Counted from the first letter of the stretch, positions 49,200-60,591 are shown. The stretch: DNA of 64,000 nt from Xestospongia muta (GCA_963693285.1 OY848917.1:31693245-31757244); one strand, 5' to 3'. A program made the numbers and translations. The notes: generated by a model not told the origin, from the letters alone.

Positions 49200-49677
49200 A
49201 TGAGTGGTAAGTAATTAAAGTATTACTATACTTTTCTATATGACCATGTTTCAAACCTTTAATGTAGGTCCCAGTTATTTTCCGTATCATTTTGCTATCA
49301 CTAATAATACCCAGGAGGCTGCATATCTTAAAGGTGTGTCTAGTTCTGGATCTTGGAACCCACCTCTTGCACCTGAAATTGCCTCATTTGAGACAGTTTC
49401 TGCAACGGTACCTTATTTCATGCTAAATTCAATGCCTTAATTTTTAATTTTGCAGGATACCGGACCAGGAGGAGCAAAAGGTCAAATTACAATTCACTAC
49501 AAATCAGGTGTTGATTTCTCGTGCCAGTTTGACAGCACTGCTTCTTCTCCAACGTTTTCATCCTCAACAAGTGGAAGTAATCCTTACAATTACATTGTTG
49601 AACGATATGGCCCAGTTATTGTTGGAAATGCTGCTAAAGTTACCTTAAGCATTGCTGATCCGAAACTTAAAAAGTGA
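49200..49677 (+). CDS. Small beta-rich protein of unassigned family, paralog 1
   Basis: Three exons (49200-49206, 49268-49407, 49456-49677) splice with GT-AG sites into 123 codons. The first exon holds only ATG AGT G. The protein has no signal peptide or membrane segment. It starts MSGPSYFPYHFAITNNTQEA, has SSSGSWNPPLAPEIASFE, then GAKGQITIHYKSGVDFSCQF and ends VTLSIADPKLKK. The pattern of alternating hydrophobic residues and Ser/Gly turns suggests a beta-sandwich. The spacing of Ser-Gly, Pro, Gly-x-Gly and the Y-x-S-G-x-x-F strand is faintly like actinoporin-like or fungal fruit-body lectin proteins. I cannot confirm either, so function is open. Paralog 2 (60022-60488) shares exon layout and roughly 60% of residues. 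Confidence 0.85.
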
Positions 49678-49779
49678 AAATTTGAATGAAGAGTTGCAAG
49701 GGGAACAATTACAACAAATGATAGTAATATGATATTAATTTTTTTTGGAATTACTGTTTTGTATTTAATGTATAGGCCT

Positions 49780-49975
49780 TAATTTTTATATTTGTTTTCA
49801 TTAAAAAGATAATTTTCTCATTGAAGGATTTTTGCAAAAAAGTTATTACACACGAACAGAGGACACTAAACTGTAACAATATATTATTATGAATTGTATT
49901 AAAAAGCTCTAACATGATCATAAGCTGTGCAACACAATTAATATTTTCATGCTTTCCTGTTGTAACCACTTGATA
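49780..49975. repeat. 3'-flank block of the paralog unit, copy 1
   Basis: Starts taggcctta and runs through tatttgttttcattaaaaag to catgctttcct. Related blocks are at 52612-52820 and 60592-60785, the last in the same position behind paralog 2. Confidence 0.75.
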
Positions 49976-52249
49976 CCTTCACTTATACACATGCAAAAGT
50001 TAATGAAGACTTCATTTCAACAATTTTGATCACAAAACTACTTTGGTATCAAAGAAGATAGATACACCACCTGTGTCTGATATCATTTTTTTTCATTTAG
50101 TACAATAATATGCATGCCCATGCAAATGTTATGATATTTGTCTTGTGTTTTAAATATTGACCTATTTTTCTACCATATAAGGTAATGAGTTTTGATACTA
50201 TTATTCATTATTCCAAATTGAAACTAAACAGGACTTGTAGTCCACCTTGTCTCTATTGTATTTCTCCCTCCCAGTTTGTATAGCCTTATTTCATTGAGGT
50301 GAAGCTCTCTTAGCTTAGTATAAACAGAGGTCCAAATTAGATTATGACTTAAGTTAGTTCATCAGACAGTTGTTATCATTTAATTAATCTTAAGTGACTT
50401 GAAGTTAAATATGTATAGGCCTAGTTATATAGTGTAGTATTTTCATATGAACATGCTTATAATTTATGTCAATGTAAAAATTCCTTCCTCTTATTTATAG
50501 TACTTCATATTTTGACAAAACAATATACATCATCATTGTAACTTGAACAAGACTTTACTACTTCATGGTTTGAGAGTCTTATTATAATTCTTTGTTTTTC
50601 TTTTGTTGTTGCTTGCTTGCTCTATATTTTTCTTACATGATGCAATAAGAAGGAACAACTCTTTCTCTTAGTCTGTTGATATTTACTGAGTTGTTCCTAG
50701 TGAGATGGCCTAATTAACAACAAATTGTCATTCACAGGCATATTTCAGGTAAATTACAAGATGATGATACTGTAATATGCTTCAATAATATCCACATGTA
50801 TAAAGCTACTACAGTCTGACTAAAACAAAAATAACTTCATACTCATTCATGTCCATATAAGGTAATGAGGGATGATGCTTACCCAAATTGAAAGTAGACA
50901 AGGAGTTATGGTGTCACCTTTTATGAGTAGTATTCCCTCCCAGTTTGTATAACCTTATCTTCTTGAGGCAGCTGTTCAAATTGATATGACTTCTTTTAGT
51001 GGGTCAGCGTAACAGCTGTTGCTATGCAACACTTTCAGGATCATGCTATAGAAAACATATAAAGCCACTTTACAAATGTTCAATGCTAGTAGTAAGGTAA
51101 AGATTCCAGATGAAATATTTTATCATTATTCAAGTCTACATGATCAGTTAGTTTGTGTGACAAACCTTGTTGTTTTATGGCACTTCATAGATACCTATCT
51201 ATCCTATGCAAAAAGAGTTTTGTCAATTATAGCAAGAGTACTCATACTCGTGATAGCTGTCTTGTATCATACGTATTTGTTTCTCTATAATATAAAGTGA
51301 TGAGTGACAATACTACTGTTCCCTATTCCCTATAAGTAGACAAGGAGTTATGGTGTCACCTTTTATGAGTAGTATTCCCTCCCAGTTTGTATAATCTTAT
51401 CTTCTTGACGCAGCTGTTCAAATTGATATGACTTCTTTTAGTGGGTCAGCGTAACAGCTGTTGCTATGCAACACTTTCAGGATCATGCTATAGAAAACAT
51501 ATAAAGCCACTTTACAAATGTTCAATGCTAGTAGTAAGGTAAAGATTCCAAATAAAATATTTTATCATTATTCAAGTCTACATGATCAGTTAGTTTGTGT
51601 GACAAACCTTGTTGTTTTATGGCACTTTATAGATACCCATCTATCCTATGCAAAAAGAGTTTCGTCAATTATAGCAAGAGTACTTATACTCATGATAGCT
51701 GTCTCGTATCATACGTATTTGTTTCTCTATAATATAAAGTGATGAGTGACGATACTACTGTTCTCTATTCCAAGCTGAAAGTCAACAGGAAGTATACTCT
51801 ACGTTGTCTTTGTTGTATTCCCTCCTAGTTTGTAAAGCTTTATTTGATTGAGGTGTTGTCTTAGCTTACACAAACAAATGTCCAAATGATATTATAACAT
51901 TAGGTTACTTCATCAGTTATTATCATTTATTGAAACTCTTCCTTTAATTTAAATGAAGTACTTAGTCCAACTTCAACAAAGCAAAAAGCATTATTATCCT
52001 GACTTGAATGTAAAGTTGGTTTAAATAATTACTTTATCAAGAATAGTGTTATTACAGTTCTTAGTCTTTATTTCATTGTTCCTTATATGTTAAAAATTAC
52101 TTCTTTATCTTGTAATTAAAGAAGACTTTAATTCTTGTTAAACAATATTTTCTCTCTGTCTCTGTTTCTTTTTATATAAATATCTTTATGTTGTGAATGA
52201 CGTACAAGTCTCTCATATAAATAATAATAAAAAACGACAGTCATGTGAT

Positions 52250-52420
52250 AATATTACTTATGACAGTAACCACTTCCTTTATTAATACTTACATCCTGTT
52301 CTTAGTACATTACTTAAGACAATAACCACTTCTTTTATTAATACTTACATCCTGTTCTTAGTACATTACTTATGACAATAACCACTTTCTTTATTAATAC
52401 TTACATCCTGTTCTTAATAC
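52250..52420. repeat. Tandem repeat, ~56 bp x 3
   Basis: Three nearly identical units containing acaataaccacttcttttat, attaatacttacatcctgtt and cttagtacattactta. Confidence 0.92.
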
Positions 52421-52446
52421 ACACGCCCAGAGTGAACAGAGTGATA

Positions 52447-52473
52447 ATGGCGTCTCACTCGTCTATAGTAGAG
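52447..52473 (+). CDS. Possible orphan first coding exon
   Basis: ATG followed by eight codons (MASHSSIVE) and a good donor (gag|gtatgtgc), in a locally GC-richer context with an upstream acacgcccagag motif. I could not find a following exon in frame. It may be the start of a gene whose other exons I do not recognise, or chance. Confidence 0.25.
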
Positions 52474-52611
52474 GTATGTGCTCCTTTGTCATTGTCTACA
52501 AATCTTTTTCCTTCTCTTTTTCTCTATCTCTGTCTGACTTCATTAATTTATACAATAAACAATATTAACAAGACCTTTAAGTTTATTTTTTTTTGATTTT
52601 TCTTTTTCATA

Positions 52612-52820
52612 CTTATAGGCCTTAATGTTGTATTTGTTTTCATTAAAAAGATGACTCCATCATTGCCAAAAGGTTTAAGCACAAATACTATTACACATGC
52701 ACAAAGGACAATCAATAGTAACAAAATATTATTATGGGCAATTTTAAGATCTAGGACACAAGAGCCATGCAGTCACATACAATTAACGATTTCATGCTTT
52801 CCTATAATTGTCCCCATTTA
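52612..52820. pseudogene. Orphan 3'-flank block: trace of a third paralog unit
   Basis: Matches the sequence that follows both small-protein paralogs (ataggccttaat, tatttgttttcattaaaaag, tattacacatgcacaaaggac, ttcatgctttcct) but has no coding exons in front of it. The simplest reading is that a third unit existed and lost its coding part. A mobile or regulatory 3' block is also possible. Confidence 0.5.
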
Positions 52821-54559
52821 ATGCCTTCATTCTTATAATTAATGCATATTAAATTGGAAATCTAGCAATCAATTGACATTATTATAATGGAAAATGTCCA
52901 CTCTAGAATTCTCTGGCATATTATATTGGTTAAATTATATTAGAGTTAAATTATATTGGTCTAGTTATAATTATTGGATAGCAGCATAATTTTAAATTGT
53001 TTAGATGTCAGCATAAAAATCAATTCTCTAATTTATGTGCATATCTTGATCTAATTTGACAAAAGTACAAGTATCATCATCATAACTTGAGTGTGACTTT
53101 GTCATTCATCATTTGAATGTGTTTTAGACAGACTTATTTTAACGTTTTGTCTTTATTTTGTTGTTACTTATTTGGTATAAATTATTTGTGCATGTTGTGA
53201 TTAAGAACATTTGCAATGTGTTTTAAACACCTCTTTTTGTTTGACTCTCGTCTTTTATCTGTTTATATTTACTAAGTTGTTCCTAGTGCAGTGGTCTAGC
53301 TACATAATGTCTACTTTCAGAGTGAGTAAAGACATTACTTACTACATTATATGGTGAAGAATAAATATGAATTTACTTTTGTCCATAGTCAAAATATAGC
53401 TTTATACAGTGCTTATCATTGAAGCATATTGTAGCACTATTACCTATTGTCATTTACCCTGAAAGTGATAGCGTCACCTTATCTGAGTAGTATTCCCTTG
53501 TAGTTTGTATAATCTTATCTCAACGAGGCAGCTGTCCAAATCAATATGAATTCCATTCAGTAACAGGTCAACAGAACAGCTGTTATCATGTGTCGCTTTC
53601 AGGGTCAAAATGTAGAAAATGTAAAGCAACTATGCTAGTCACGAAATGAAGAAGACTCAAAGCGAAATATTTGATCATTATTTATGTGTACATGATAGAT
53701 CAGATTGTGTGAGAAACTTCACAGTTGTTGCTTCTTTCACTTAACAGTACTTCATAAGAAAAATACTTATACATAATATGATAGTTGTGTTATATCATAA
53801 CTATATACTTATTTCTCAATGTTAATGAGGGATCAATAATACTACTGTTCCTTATTCTAAGTAGAAACTTAACAAGAAATATGTTCCACCTTGTCTTTGT
53901 TGTACTTCCTCCTAGTTTGTATAACTATAAATGACATTAGGTTACTTCATCAGGTTTTATCATTAATTTTAATAAAACTCTTCCTTTAACTTAAGTGAAG
54001 TACTTAGCCCAACTTCAACAAAATGAAACGTGTCATTTTCCTGACTAGAGTGTAACTTTGTTTTGCATATTTTTTATTAAAGTGTTATTACAATTATTAA
54101 TCTATCTTTGTTGTTGCTTATTTACTCTAAATTATTGTTCATGCAATCACCTAGCTACATACAGGCATACACAGGCATATTTCAGTGTAAATAAGAAAGT
54201 AAAAAATGCTATGATGCTTCAATGATATCCATATGTATAAAGGTTTATAATTTTATTCACCATATAAGGTAATGAGTGACAATATCTTTATTCAAACTGA
54301 AAGCAAACAAAAATTGATACTATCACCTTATCTGAGTACTTTTTCCTCTAGTTTGTATAACCTATCTCCTTGAAACAACTGTCCAGATTGATATGACTTA
54401 TTTTAGCAGGTCAACTGATAGCCACTATTATGCAGCTCTTTAAGGGTCAGGCTGTACTAGAAAGGACAGCAACTTTAAAAGTTTTACTATTTACAAGTTG
54501 AAGATTTCAAATCAAATATTTAATCTATTAAATTTATTGTTTAATCTAATCTAATTTAT

Positions 54560-55247
54560 TTATTTATTAGTGTTTATATCACTGTTAAATGAACCACAGA
54601 GTGTACAGGAAGTGTATGGAAATTTAAATTTTACTTTATTTATTTATTTATTAAGAAATTATCAGAAAACTTAAGTAAAGTACTAGTTCCTCTATATTTT
54701 TGATAAACTATGACACTTAGTTAACAATAATTCTGACAGTGTAAACTTGAATTTTTGGTCCAGTGATAATTGACCTTTCATGTGGGGTCAACTGACAAAC
54801 CACGAAGTTCTTCATAATTTTATACCATTATGTGTGTATGGTGGTACTTCTATTACATCTTTAAAACAAATGACATCAACTTAACAAATTTTAAATTAGC
54901 AATGTGCACGTGGCTAGAGTGTTAGCTGGCCTGGCAGTGATAAACCAGTAGTGTACAAGTGACGTTGCATAGAATGGACACATCTTGTTTAAGTAAGTAC
55001 CTTAAATAATTCAGAACTAACTAATAGTTGTCTTATTGATTATTGTTCCTACATGTCCTTATACTAAATTAAGTTGACAACTGTATGCACAGCAATTTTT
55101 TGTATCAAAAAATGTAATATCAATGAAAACACTTCTAAAAATGAATCCCTAGAATTTCTAATTTAAACAAAAATCCTATTACAACACAACAAGGAAAAAC
55201 CTATAAAAGTTACATTTGTCCATTAGTCCATTGATCATGACTCTTTA
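54560..55247. other. Noncoding, no gene seen
   Basis: AT-rich. Contains short (ttta)n runs at 54560-54570 and 54635-54655. Holds the 3' flank of the crystallin gene. Confidence 0.5.
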
Positions 55248-55799
55248 TCATGCCCTGATATACTTCATAGACTTGATTAGGTCATTGCCAGGCAAGCATC
55301 CAAGGTTGTACTGACCTGGTCCAAGATCAGTTATACCACTGAATGCAATTTTAGTGCCAGTGTAGTTGAATCCTGTGTAGAAGTTCCATATTCCCCCAGT
55401 GATGATTATAGAAGAGACTCCACTAATTTTGCCTTGACTGAACGAATCAGTGAGGTCAGGAATTGAAGATTGGAACAAGTTTCCATATCCACGGTACTGA
55501 CTGTTTTCGAACAATACAGCTCCTGGTTTTACGATATTAAACCCTTGTGCTGATACAATTCCAGATTGCATGTTAACTGCAACACCATTTGGTTGGACGA
55601 TTTCTTCAGTCTGGCGATCATCTGGATGGTCATGATCAAAGTTTGGAACACTATAAATCACCCAGAAAGATTTAGGTTCACTCGAGTCATAGACAACTTC
55701 AGCTTTGTTAAAAGTACCAGATATGTTGGCGTTTGAATTGTAAATTGTTTTTTCTCCTACTGTACCTGTAAGGCGAAGTGGATCACTAGGAGCCTGCAT
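55248..55799 (-). CDS. Beta/gamma-crystallin-domain protein
   Basis: One open exon of 183 codons, ATG 55799 to stop 55248. The C-terminal half (residues ~93-183) is a single beta/gamma-crystallin domain of two Greek-key motifs: AVLFENSQYRGYGNLFQSSI..ISGVSSIIITGG and IWNFYTGFNYTGTKIAF..GPGQYNLGCLPGNDLIKSMKYI. Calcium sites in this family usually read (N/D)(N/D)xx(S/T)S. Here the second motif has NDLIKS, with Lys where Ser/Thr is expected, and the first has no acidic pair, so calcium binding may be weak or lost. The first ~90 residues (TGTVGEKTIYNSNANISGTF, SFWVIYSVPNFDHDHPDDRQ) are a beta-rich extension I do not recognise. No signal peptide. A 5' splice acceptor (gattacag, about 20 bp before the ATG) hints at an upstream noncoding exon. 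Similar proteins are known from sponges (geodin). Confidence 0.82.
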   Translation of the reverse strand: MQAPSDPLRLTGTVGEKTIYNSNANISGTFNKAEVVYDSSEPKSFWVIYSVPNFDHDHPDDRQTEEIVQPNGVAVNMQSGIVSAQGFNIVKPGAVLFENSQYRGYGNLFQSSIPDLTDSFSQGKISGVSSIIITGGIWNFYTGFNYTGTKIAFSGITDLGPGQYNLGCLPGNDLIKSMKYIRA

Positions 55800-56850
55800 G
55801 TTTTGTATAGCCTGTAATCAGCGTTTAGTCTTTCTTACTAGTAGTATCCCAAGTTGTAGCTTCAACTGGTATAAGGTCACTTTTTAGATAGTTTTATAGT
55901 TACCATCTTCATGAATACAATTAACTAAATAAACTAGTGCATACTGATAAGTTATTGTGACATCAATCACTCAGCTTTATTTAAATAAGAAACAGCTGCT
56001 GTCCACAGGTTCAGTATGGACAACAATTCTGGTAACTAATGTGGGCAATCTATGGTAGGGAGGACTACTAACTGTGGAAACAACTATAGTATTATAAATG
56101 TTAATAAAATTGATATAGATTAGGATTGAAACCTTCTAATTCAAGTATGTAAGTTACATTCTTTATGAATATAGCTAACTATAATAAACTAGGACACAGC
56201 ACCAACATATGCTCAACAAATGCAACAAAAAATTTGTTAAAATAATATGACAATGTACTTTGAAGCAACAACAAAAAAGTCAAACAATTTTTTATTAATA
56301 TTCCCAAAACATTGAAAAATGAATTAATGACAAAGCCATGTTCATGTTAGAATGGCGACATTTCTTTTTGTTAGTATTTTTGAAATTTGATAGAGTAGAC
56401 AGAGATATATGCCTTTCCTGATTTAGTTACACTTTATTGATCCCTATGATGCATTAAGCAGAAAATAGATCCCAAGAGGCATCCTTGACTTTCTATTATG
56501 TTAATGATGACAACCCAACTGATTTCTAATTAAATATGCATTCATTATAATGGTCAAAACAGTAAACTCTGAAAAAGTTAATTGTTTAGATATTTAACAG
56601 TTTTATATAATTTTTGACCTTTAATACAAATTTAAAAAATGATTAATGTTGTATTATACTTGTGTGGAACAAAATCATTTGAAACTTTATATGGACTTCG
56701 ACTTATTGATGTGTGTCAAGCCATTAAAATATTATTGCTTCTATATGCTACTTTAATTTTTTCAAATTCTAATACATCTACTTATTCTGTTAGTACATAT
56801 AAATATAAAAAATGTAAATATAGAAATAACAAATGTTCAGTCAAGAATGA

Positions 56851-56891
<41 letters not shown>

Positions 56892-57240
56892 AACAAGATA
56901 GTAGGAATGACAGTTATATCATTGATATACATAATAGTATAGTCAATACAAGTGATCAAAGGATGTTCACTAACTTTGGAAAATGTGGATCTGAAATTAC
57001 TTGTATAAAATATTAATAATAGCTGTAGTTGCCTTCTGTGCCTGACATATCCAAATTTATACAAGATGAGATTACCAGCAGACCTCATACTTGTGTGCAT
57101 AGTTCAATTATTAAACAAAACTCACTTGTCTTCAATAAGTAAACCACTGTTGAGTGTACAATCAATAATGATGGACTCAACAAACCATCCCAGTACAACT
57201 AAATAAAGGACGAATAAAGCATGCACATATAACTACAAAA
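55800..57240. other. Intergenic, repeats only
   Basis: Contains a diverged piece (55895-55995, ttaccatcttcatgaata, aactaaataaacta) of the block duplicated at 60815 and 62604, and a (TA)n run at 56852-56882. Open frames crossing the TA run look like chance. Confidence 0.55.
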
Positions 57241-57278
57241 TGTATGAACTATTAAAAGTAACCTTTTATTTACTTTTA

Positions 57279-58865
57279 TCACCTCTCACAACTTTGACTA
57301 AGTTCCTGCAATTGTTTTCTTGTACTTGTATCTTCAAGAGTGAATGAATTGTTGTTCACTGTGAGGATTTTTCCACATTCAGTTTCTGTGTGTACAAAAG
57401 CCCTTCTCCCTTACTGCTCCTTCATTAATCTCACTACTTAAAGTAAAATATATATCTTTCAAATTTCAAACTGAGTAGCATCTTACATATTAAATATGAC
57501 AAATGTGCTAAGAGTGTCTTTAGTTTTTATTGAGTCTCCGTAGTTTCCATTCCTCTAAAACAGTATCATTAGCAAAATCCACCTCTTTAATGTTCTTAAA
57601 TTAATCCAATAACAATTCCATTTTAGAGTGAAATGTGAAGTACATACAAAACTTGCTACTGAAGGTATCTCTGTTGCTATGAATGAACATCTCATGAGTG
57701 ACTGAGTGTTCATATTTTCTCAGTAGATGCTGTAAGAGCAAATAATGGTTTAGCAAGCGAATGACTCATTAATAATCATTCAGTTAACTTGTCGTATTCA
57801 CTCACTTATCACACACAACCTGGTTTAAAACAAAGAAATATGCAATCTACCTCTCAGAGCAAAAATATGACGCTAATATAACCTCACATAAGATGTAAAG
57901 AGATGAGTACAATTTATTGAAGTTACAAAATGTGTTCCAGCTGGTATTTCAACCTTTAAATGGTCATCATTGAATTTTTAAATTCTTTGTCCCTATGAAA
58001 GAACTTGAACTGGTTTTCAATAAAGTCAAAGGCATATCATATCATATCATTTGCTGTACTTTCAGGGCTCCCTTCACAAATGTAAAGCACTTTTTTTGAA
58101 ACATGGCTCTTTTGTGATCTCTCTCTTCTAAAATAGCTTAAATGATTTAAGAAGATAGATAAGTTCTTCTAAAGAACCGTGTCTATTAATTACTTGTTAC
58201 AACTTAATTGTCACAAATGGTTTTTAGCCTATTGTTGGTTGTGTTCAAGAAACTTTCTGCTCTATAGTTTGAGTATCCAGTATCTATTCACAGTGAATGA
58301 ATGCTAGCTTTAATTAAAACACTCTAAAACTCTCTGTGGTGGACTCATCTTAAATTCTCAATATAATATGTCATAGTTATTATCAGTGCTTTTATAGGCC
58401 ATCTTCTGAAGTAGCTCTAATCATCTGACCTTTTTTAATACACACTTTGTCACAGAATATTCTATCAAGGGTTGATGCATTAAATTTATTGATACCACAA
58501 ACAAATTATTAGAATTATTTGCTTTTGATCCTACGCAAAGATCAAAATAGTTCGGGTGAAACATTAGCTATGTGTTTACTAACATGTAAAGATTTTGAAA
58601 GTATGAAGTAAATGATAGAAACTTTTAACTAAGTTATCTCTGGTCCTATAAGAAAATATTTGATAAATGCATTAATTTACAGAATTCTAAAGTAACATCA
58701 ACATCACTTACACCATATCTACTCAAAAATGTTTAGCTGTATTGTCAATATAATTATGAGACTTCCTTCTTTACCTTTTTATGCGATAAACTTCCTCAGT
58801 TTCTTTGATAATTCCTCCTGATTAGCTTTTTGTTTGCTTTTAATTATATTAATTTCTTCACTTTA
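57279..58865 (-). other. Possible eroded or unrecognised exons on the minus strand
   Basis: Three short stretches look coding but I cannot link them. They are 58779-58862 (SEEIN, KSKQKANQEELSKKLRKFIA, stop), about 57520-57590 (EVDFANDTVLEEWKLRRLNK, stop) and 57279-57390 (ETECGKILTVNNNSFTLEDT, QLQELSQSCER, stop). Each ends in its own stop, which fits separate broken fragments better than one gene. No family recognised. Confidence 0.2.
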
Positions 58866-59871
58866 TTATGTTTTCTTCAAAAGTCCTCTACCTGTCAGAT
58901 GCCTATATCCTATAAATTGGATAAGCAATATTAGTTATTGATACTTCAAAGTACCAGATCAGCTTCAATACAACATAATTGTGATCAGTACAAACATATC
59001 TCACTACTAAAGCCAATACAGTTTCATTTACTTTAACTTTAATTCTTACACAACAGTCTTGACTAATTGGTACATAAAACATTGCATTGTTAGACTTGAA
59101 GTCACACTGAAGCTACATGTATTAATAGTATTGTTTATAATTAATATACCTAGTATGTATAGATTTAGTATATACTTAAAATATATGTAATGTTGAAATA
59201 GCCAACAGAGAAATTTTATAGTTTATTGTGAAACAAATACAGTTAGGTTGCAAGGTTTTGGGCGTAAGGTCTAAGGATTAATATTAATTTCGGATTAAAG
59301 AATAATACTTGGCTCCTGGCTACTTAAACTAAGTATAAATTTATCAAATGTAACTTAATCACAGGACTTATGTAGTCCTTGTTATTCCTTGTCCCCTTCC
59401 TTTATGCTTTTTACTTAATTTCTACAAGAAAATAACTCAAATACATTATATATATATATATCTTACTTTATAATCAAAGGCAGTGTCTATTTGTCCGGCA
59501 GGAAATGTATACTTTGTTGTGTATTAAACTGATCCCTACCCCCTAAACCTTAACCTACCTTTATACAACAAAGTATACATTTCCTGCCGGACAAATAGAC
59601 ACTACGATAATCAAAACCTTGTCCTATTGTCTAATAGTACTAGCTATAGTTCTAGTGTCTCTATTCCAAAACTGAACAGACTAATTCTTTTGAGACATCT
59701 TGTAACTGTCAAATTGTTCACCAAAAGAAAATGTAACAGTTTCATCAAGTTTGTATACACCATGGCCAACAACCATACCTTACGATGTCAATAAAGGGTT
59801 AAAAATAGGTTCTAACCCTTAACTTGGCGACTAAATAGTTACCAGCTACTTAGACCAGGAATTTCTTTAAT
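58866..59871. other. Intergenic, one MITE
   Basis: No coding signal. Contains a (TA)n run near 59448-59461 and the MITE copy 2. Confidence 0.55.
59479..59606 (+). mobile_element. MITE copy 2, 128 bp, with 9-bp target duplication
   Basis: Starts GGCAGTGTCTATTTGTCCGG, contains GGAAATGTATACTTTGTTGT in the left arm and the inverse in the right, and ends CAAATAGACACTACG. Exact 9-bp direct repeats ATAATCAAA flank it (59470-59478 and 59607-59615). The loop (ccctaccccctaaacctta) is the inverse of the loop of copy 1 at 26273-26390, which is 10 bp shorter. Confidence 0.93.
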
Positions 59872-60021
59872 TTAGAGTGCTGAATGTTTTGACATTTACG
59901 GTATATCGTTGACTCTGGCGTAGCAGGTATTCAATAAATGCTCTTGCAAACCAATCTAAAGCAGTATATAGGTCTGAATTCGATTTTTTTGTCAGCATTA
60001 TAGAGAGACAAAGAGGAAACT
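59872..60021 (+). promoter_or_regulatory. Promoter of small-protein paralog 2
   Basis: Aligned counterpart of 49040-49199: agagtgctgaat, ttacggtat, gcaggtattcaataaat, cttgcaaacca, ataggtctgaa, gagacaaagag. The TATA-like element is weaker (attcaataaatg). Confidence 0.6.
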
Positions 60022-60488
60022 ATGAGTGGTAAGCAATTAAAGTATTAATATACTTTCTACATGACCATGGTTCAAAATTTTATAGGTATATTTATGCCCT
60101 TTCATATTGCTGTCACTAATAATACTCAGGAAGCTGGATATTTTCAAAATATTTCTACATCTGGAAGTTGGAACCCATCCTTTCCACCTGAAGTTGATGC
60201 ATTTGAAACAGCTTCTGCAACAGTAATGCATACTAAATTCAATGCCTTTAATTTTTACTTTTGCAGGATACTAGTTCTGGAGGAGTAAGCGATCAATTTA
60301 CAATTCACTATCAATCAGGTGTTGATTTCACCTGCCAGTTTGACAACACTGTTTCTCCTCCAAAATTTTCATGGTCATCATGTGGCAGCAATCCTTTAAA
60401 TTATACTATTCAACAGTTTGGCCCAATTATTGCTGGAAATACCAGTAAAGTATCTATAAGCATTGCTGATCCAAAAGTAAAAGCATGA
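60022..60488 (+). CDS. Small beta-rich protein of unassigned family, paralog 2
   Basis: Three exons (60022-60028, 60086-60222, 60267-60488) give 122 codons with the same phases as paralog 1, including the seven-base first coding exon. It starts MSGIFMPFHIAVTNNTQEAG and shares TSGSWNPSFPPEVDAFETAS, GVSDQFTIHYQSGVDFTCQF and ISIADPKVKA. The core strands (ITIHY.SGVDF.CQFD) and the C-terminal ADPK are the best conserved parts. It has one extra Cys (SSCGSNP) against paralog 1. No secretion signal. Intact frames in both copies, with many substitutions, suggest both are under selection. Confidence 0.85.
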
Positions 60489-60591
60489 ATATTCTAAATG
60501 AAAAGCACTTGCAAGGGGAACAAATACAATAAATAATATTTCTAAGCCTTTTAGTTTATTTTTCTTTCCAATTGTTTTCACTTTTGTAATT

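Larger units (their letters stand above)
50170..54560. repeat. Noncoding tandem/dispersed array (unit built on a ~440-bp core)
   Basis: Several diverged copies of one noncoding unit occur at about 50170-50400, 50860-51300, 51300-51760, 51735-51960, 53440-53830, 53830-54010 and 54260-54500. Common pieces are attccctcccagtttgtata, cttgaggcagctgttcaaat, tgatatgactt and ttcaatgctagtagtaag. The two central copies (50897-51300 and 51339-51742) are almost identical, with a 442-bp period. Matching 74-codon frames in these two copies differ at several residues and are not supported elsewhere, so I do not call genes. Confidence 0.8.

Noticed and set aside
51076..51742. Two matching 74-codon frames (MFNASSKVKIP...) in the tandem copies
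   Set aside because: They match because the DNA is duplicated. Amino-acid changes look unconstrained, other copies of the unit have broken frames, and there is no splice or family support.
52250..52420. Possible CRISPR-like or regulatory repeat array
   Set aside because: Three 56-bp units are contiguous with no spacers. It is a simple tandem duplication.
56639..57100. Open frames on both strands around 56.6-57.1 kb
   Set aside because: Both cross a (TA)n run read as Tyr-Ile repeats and show no protein-like conservation or splice context.
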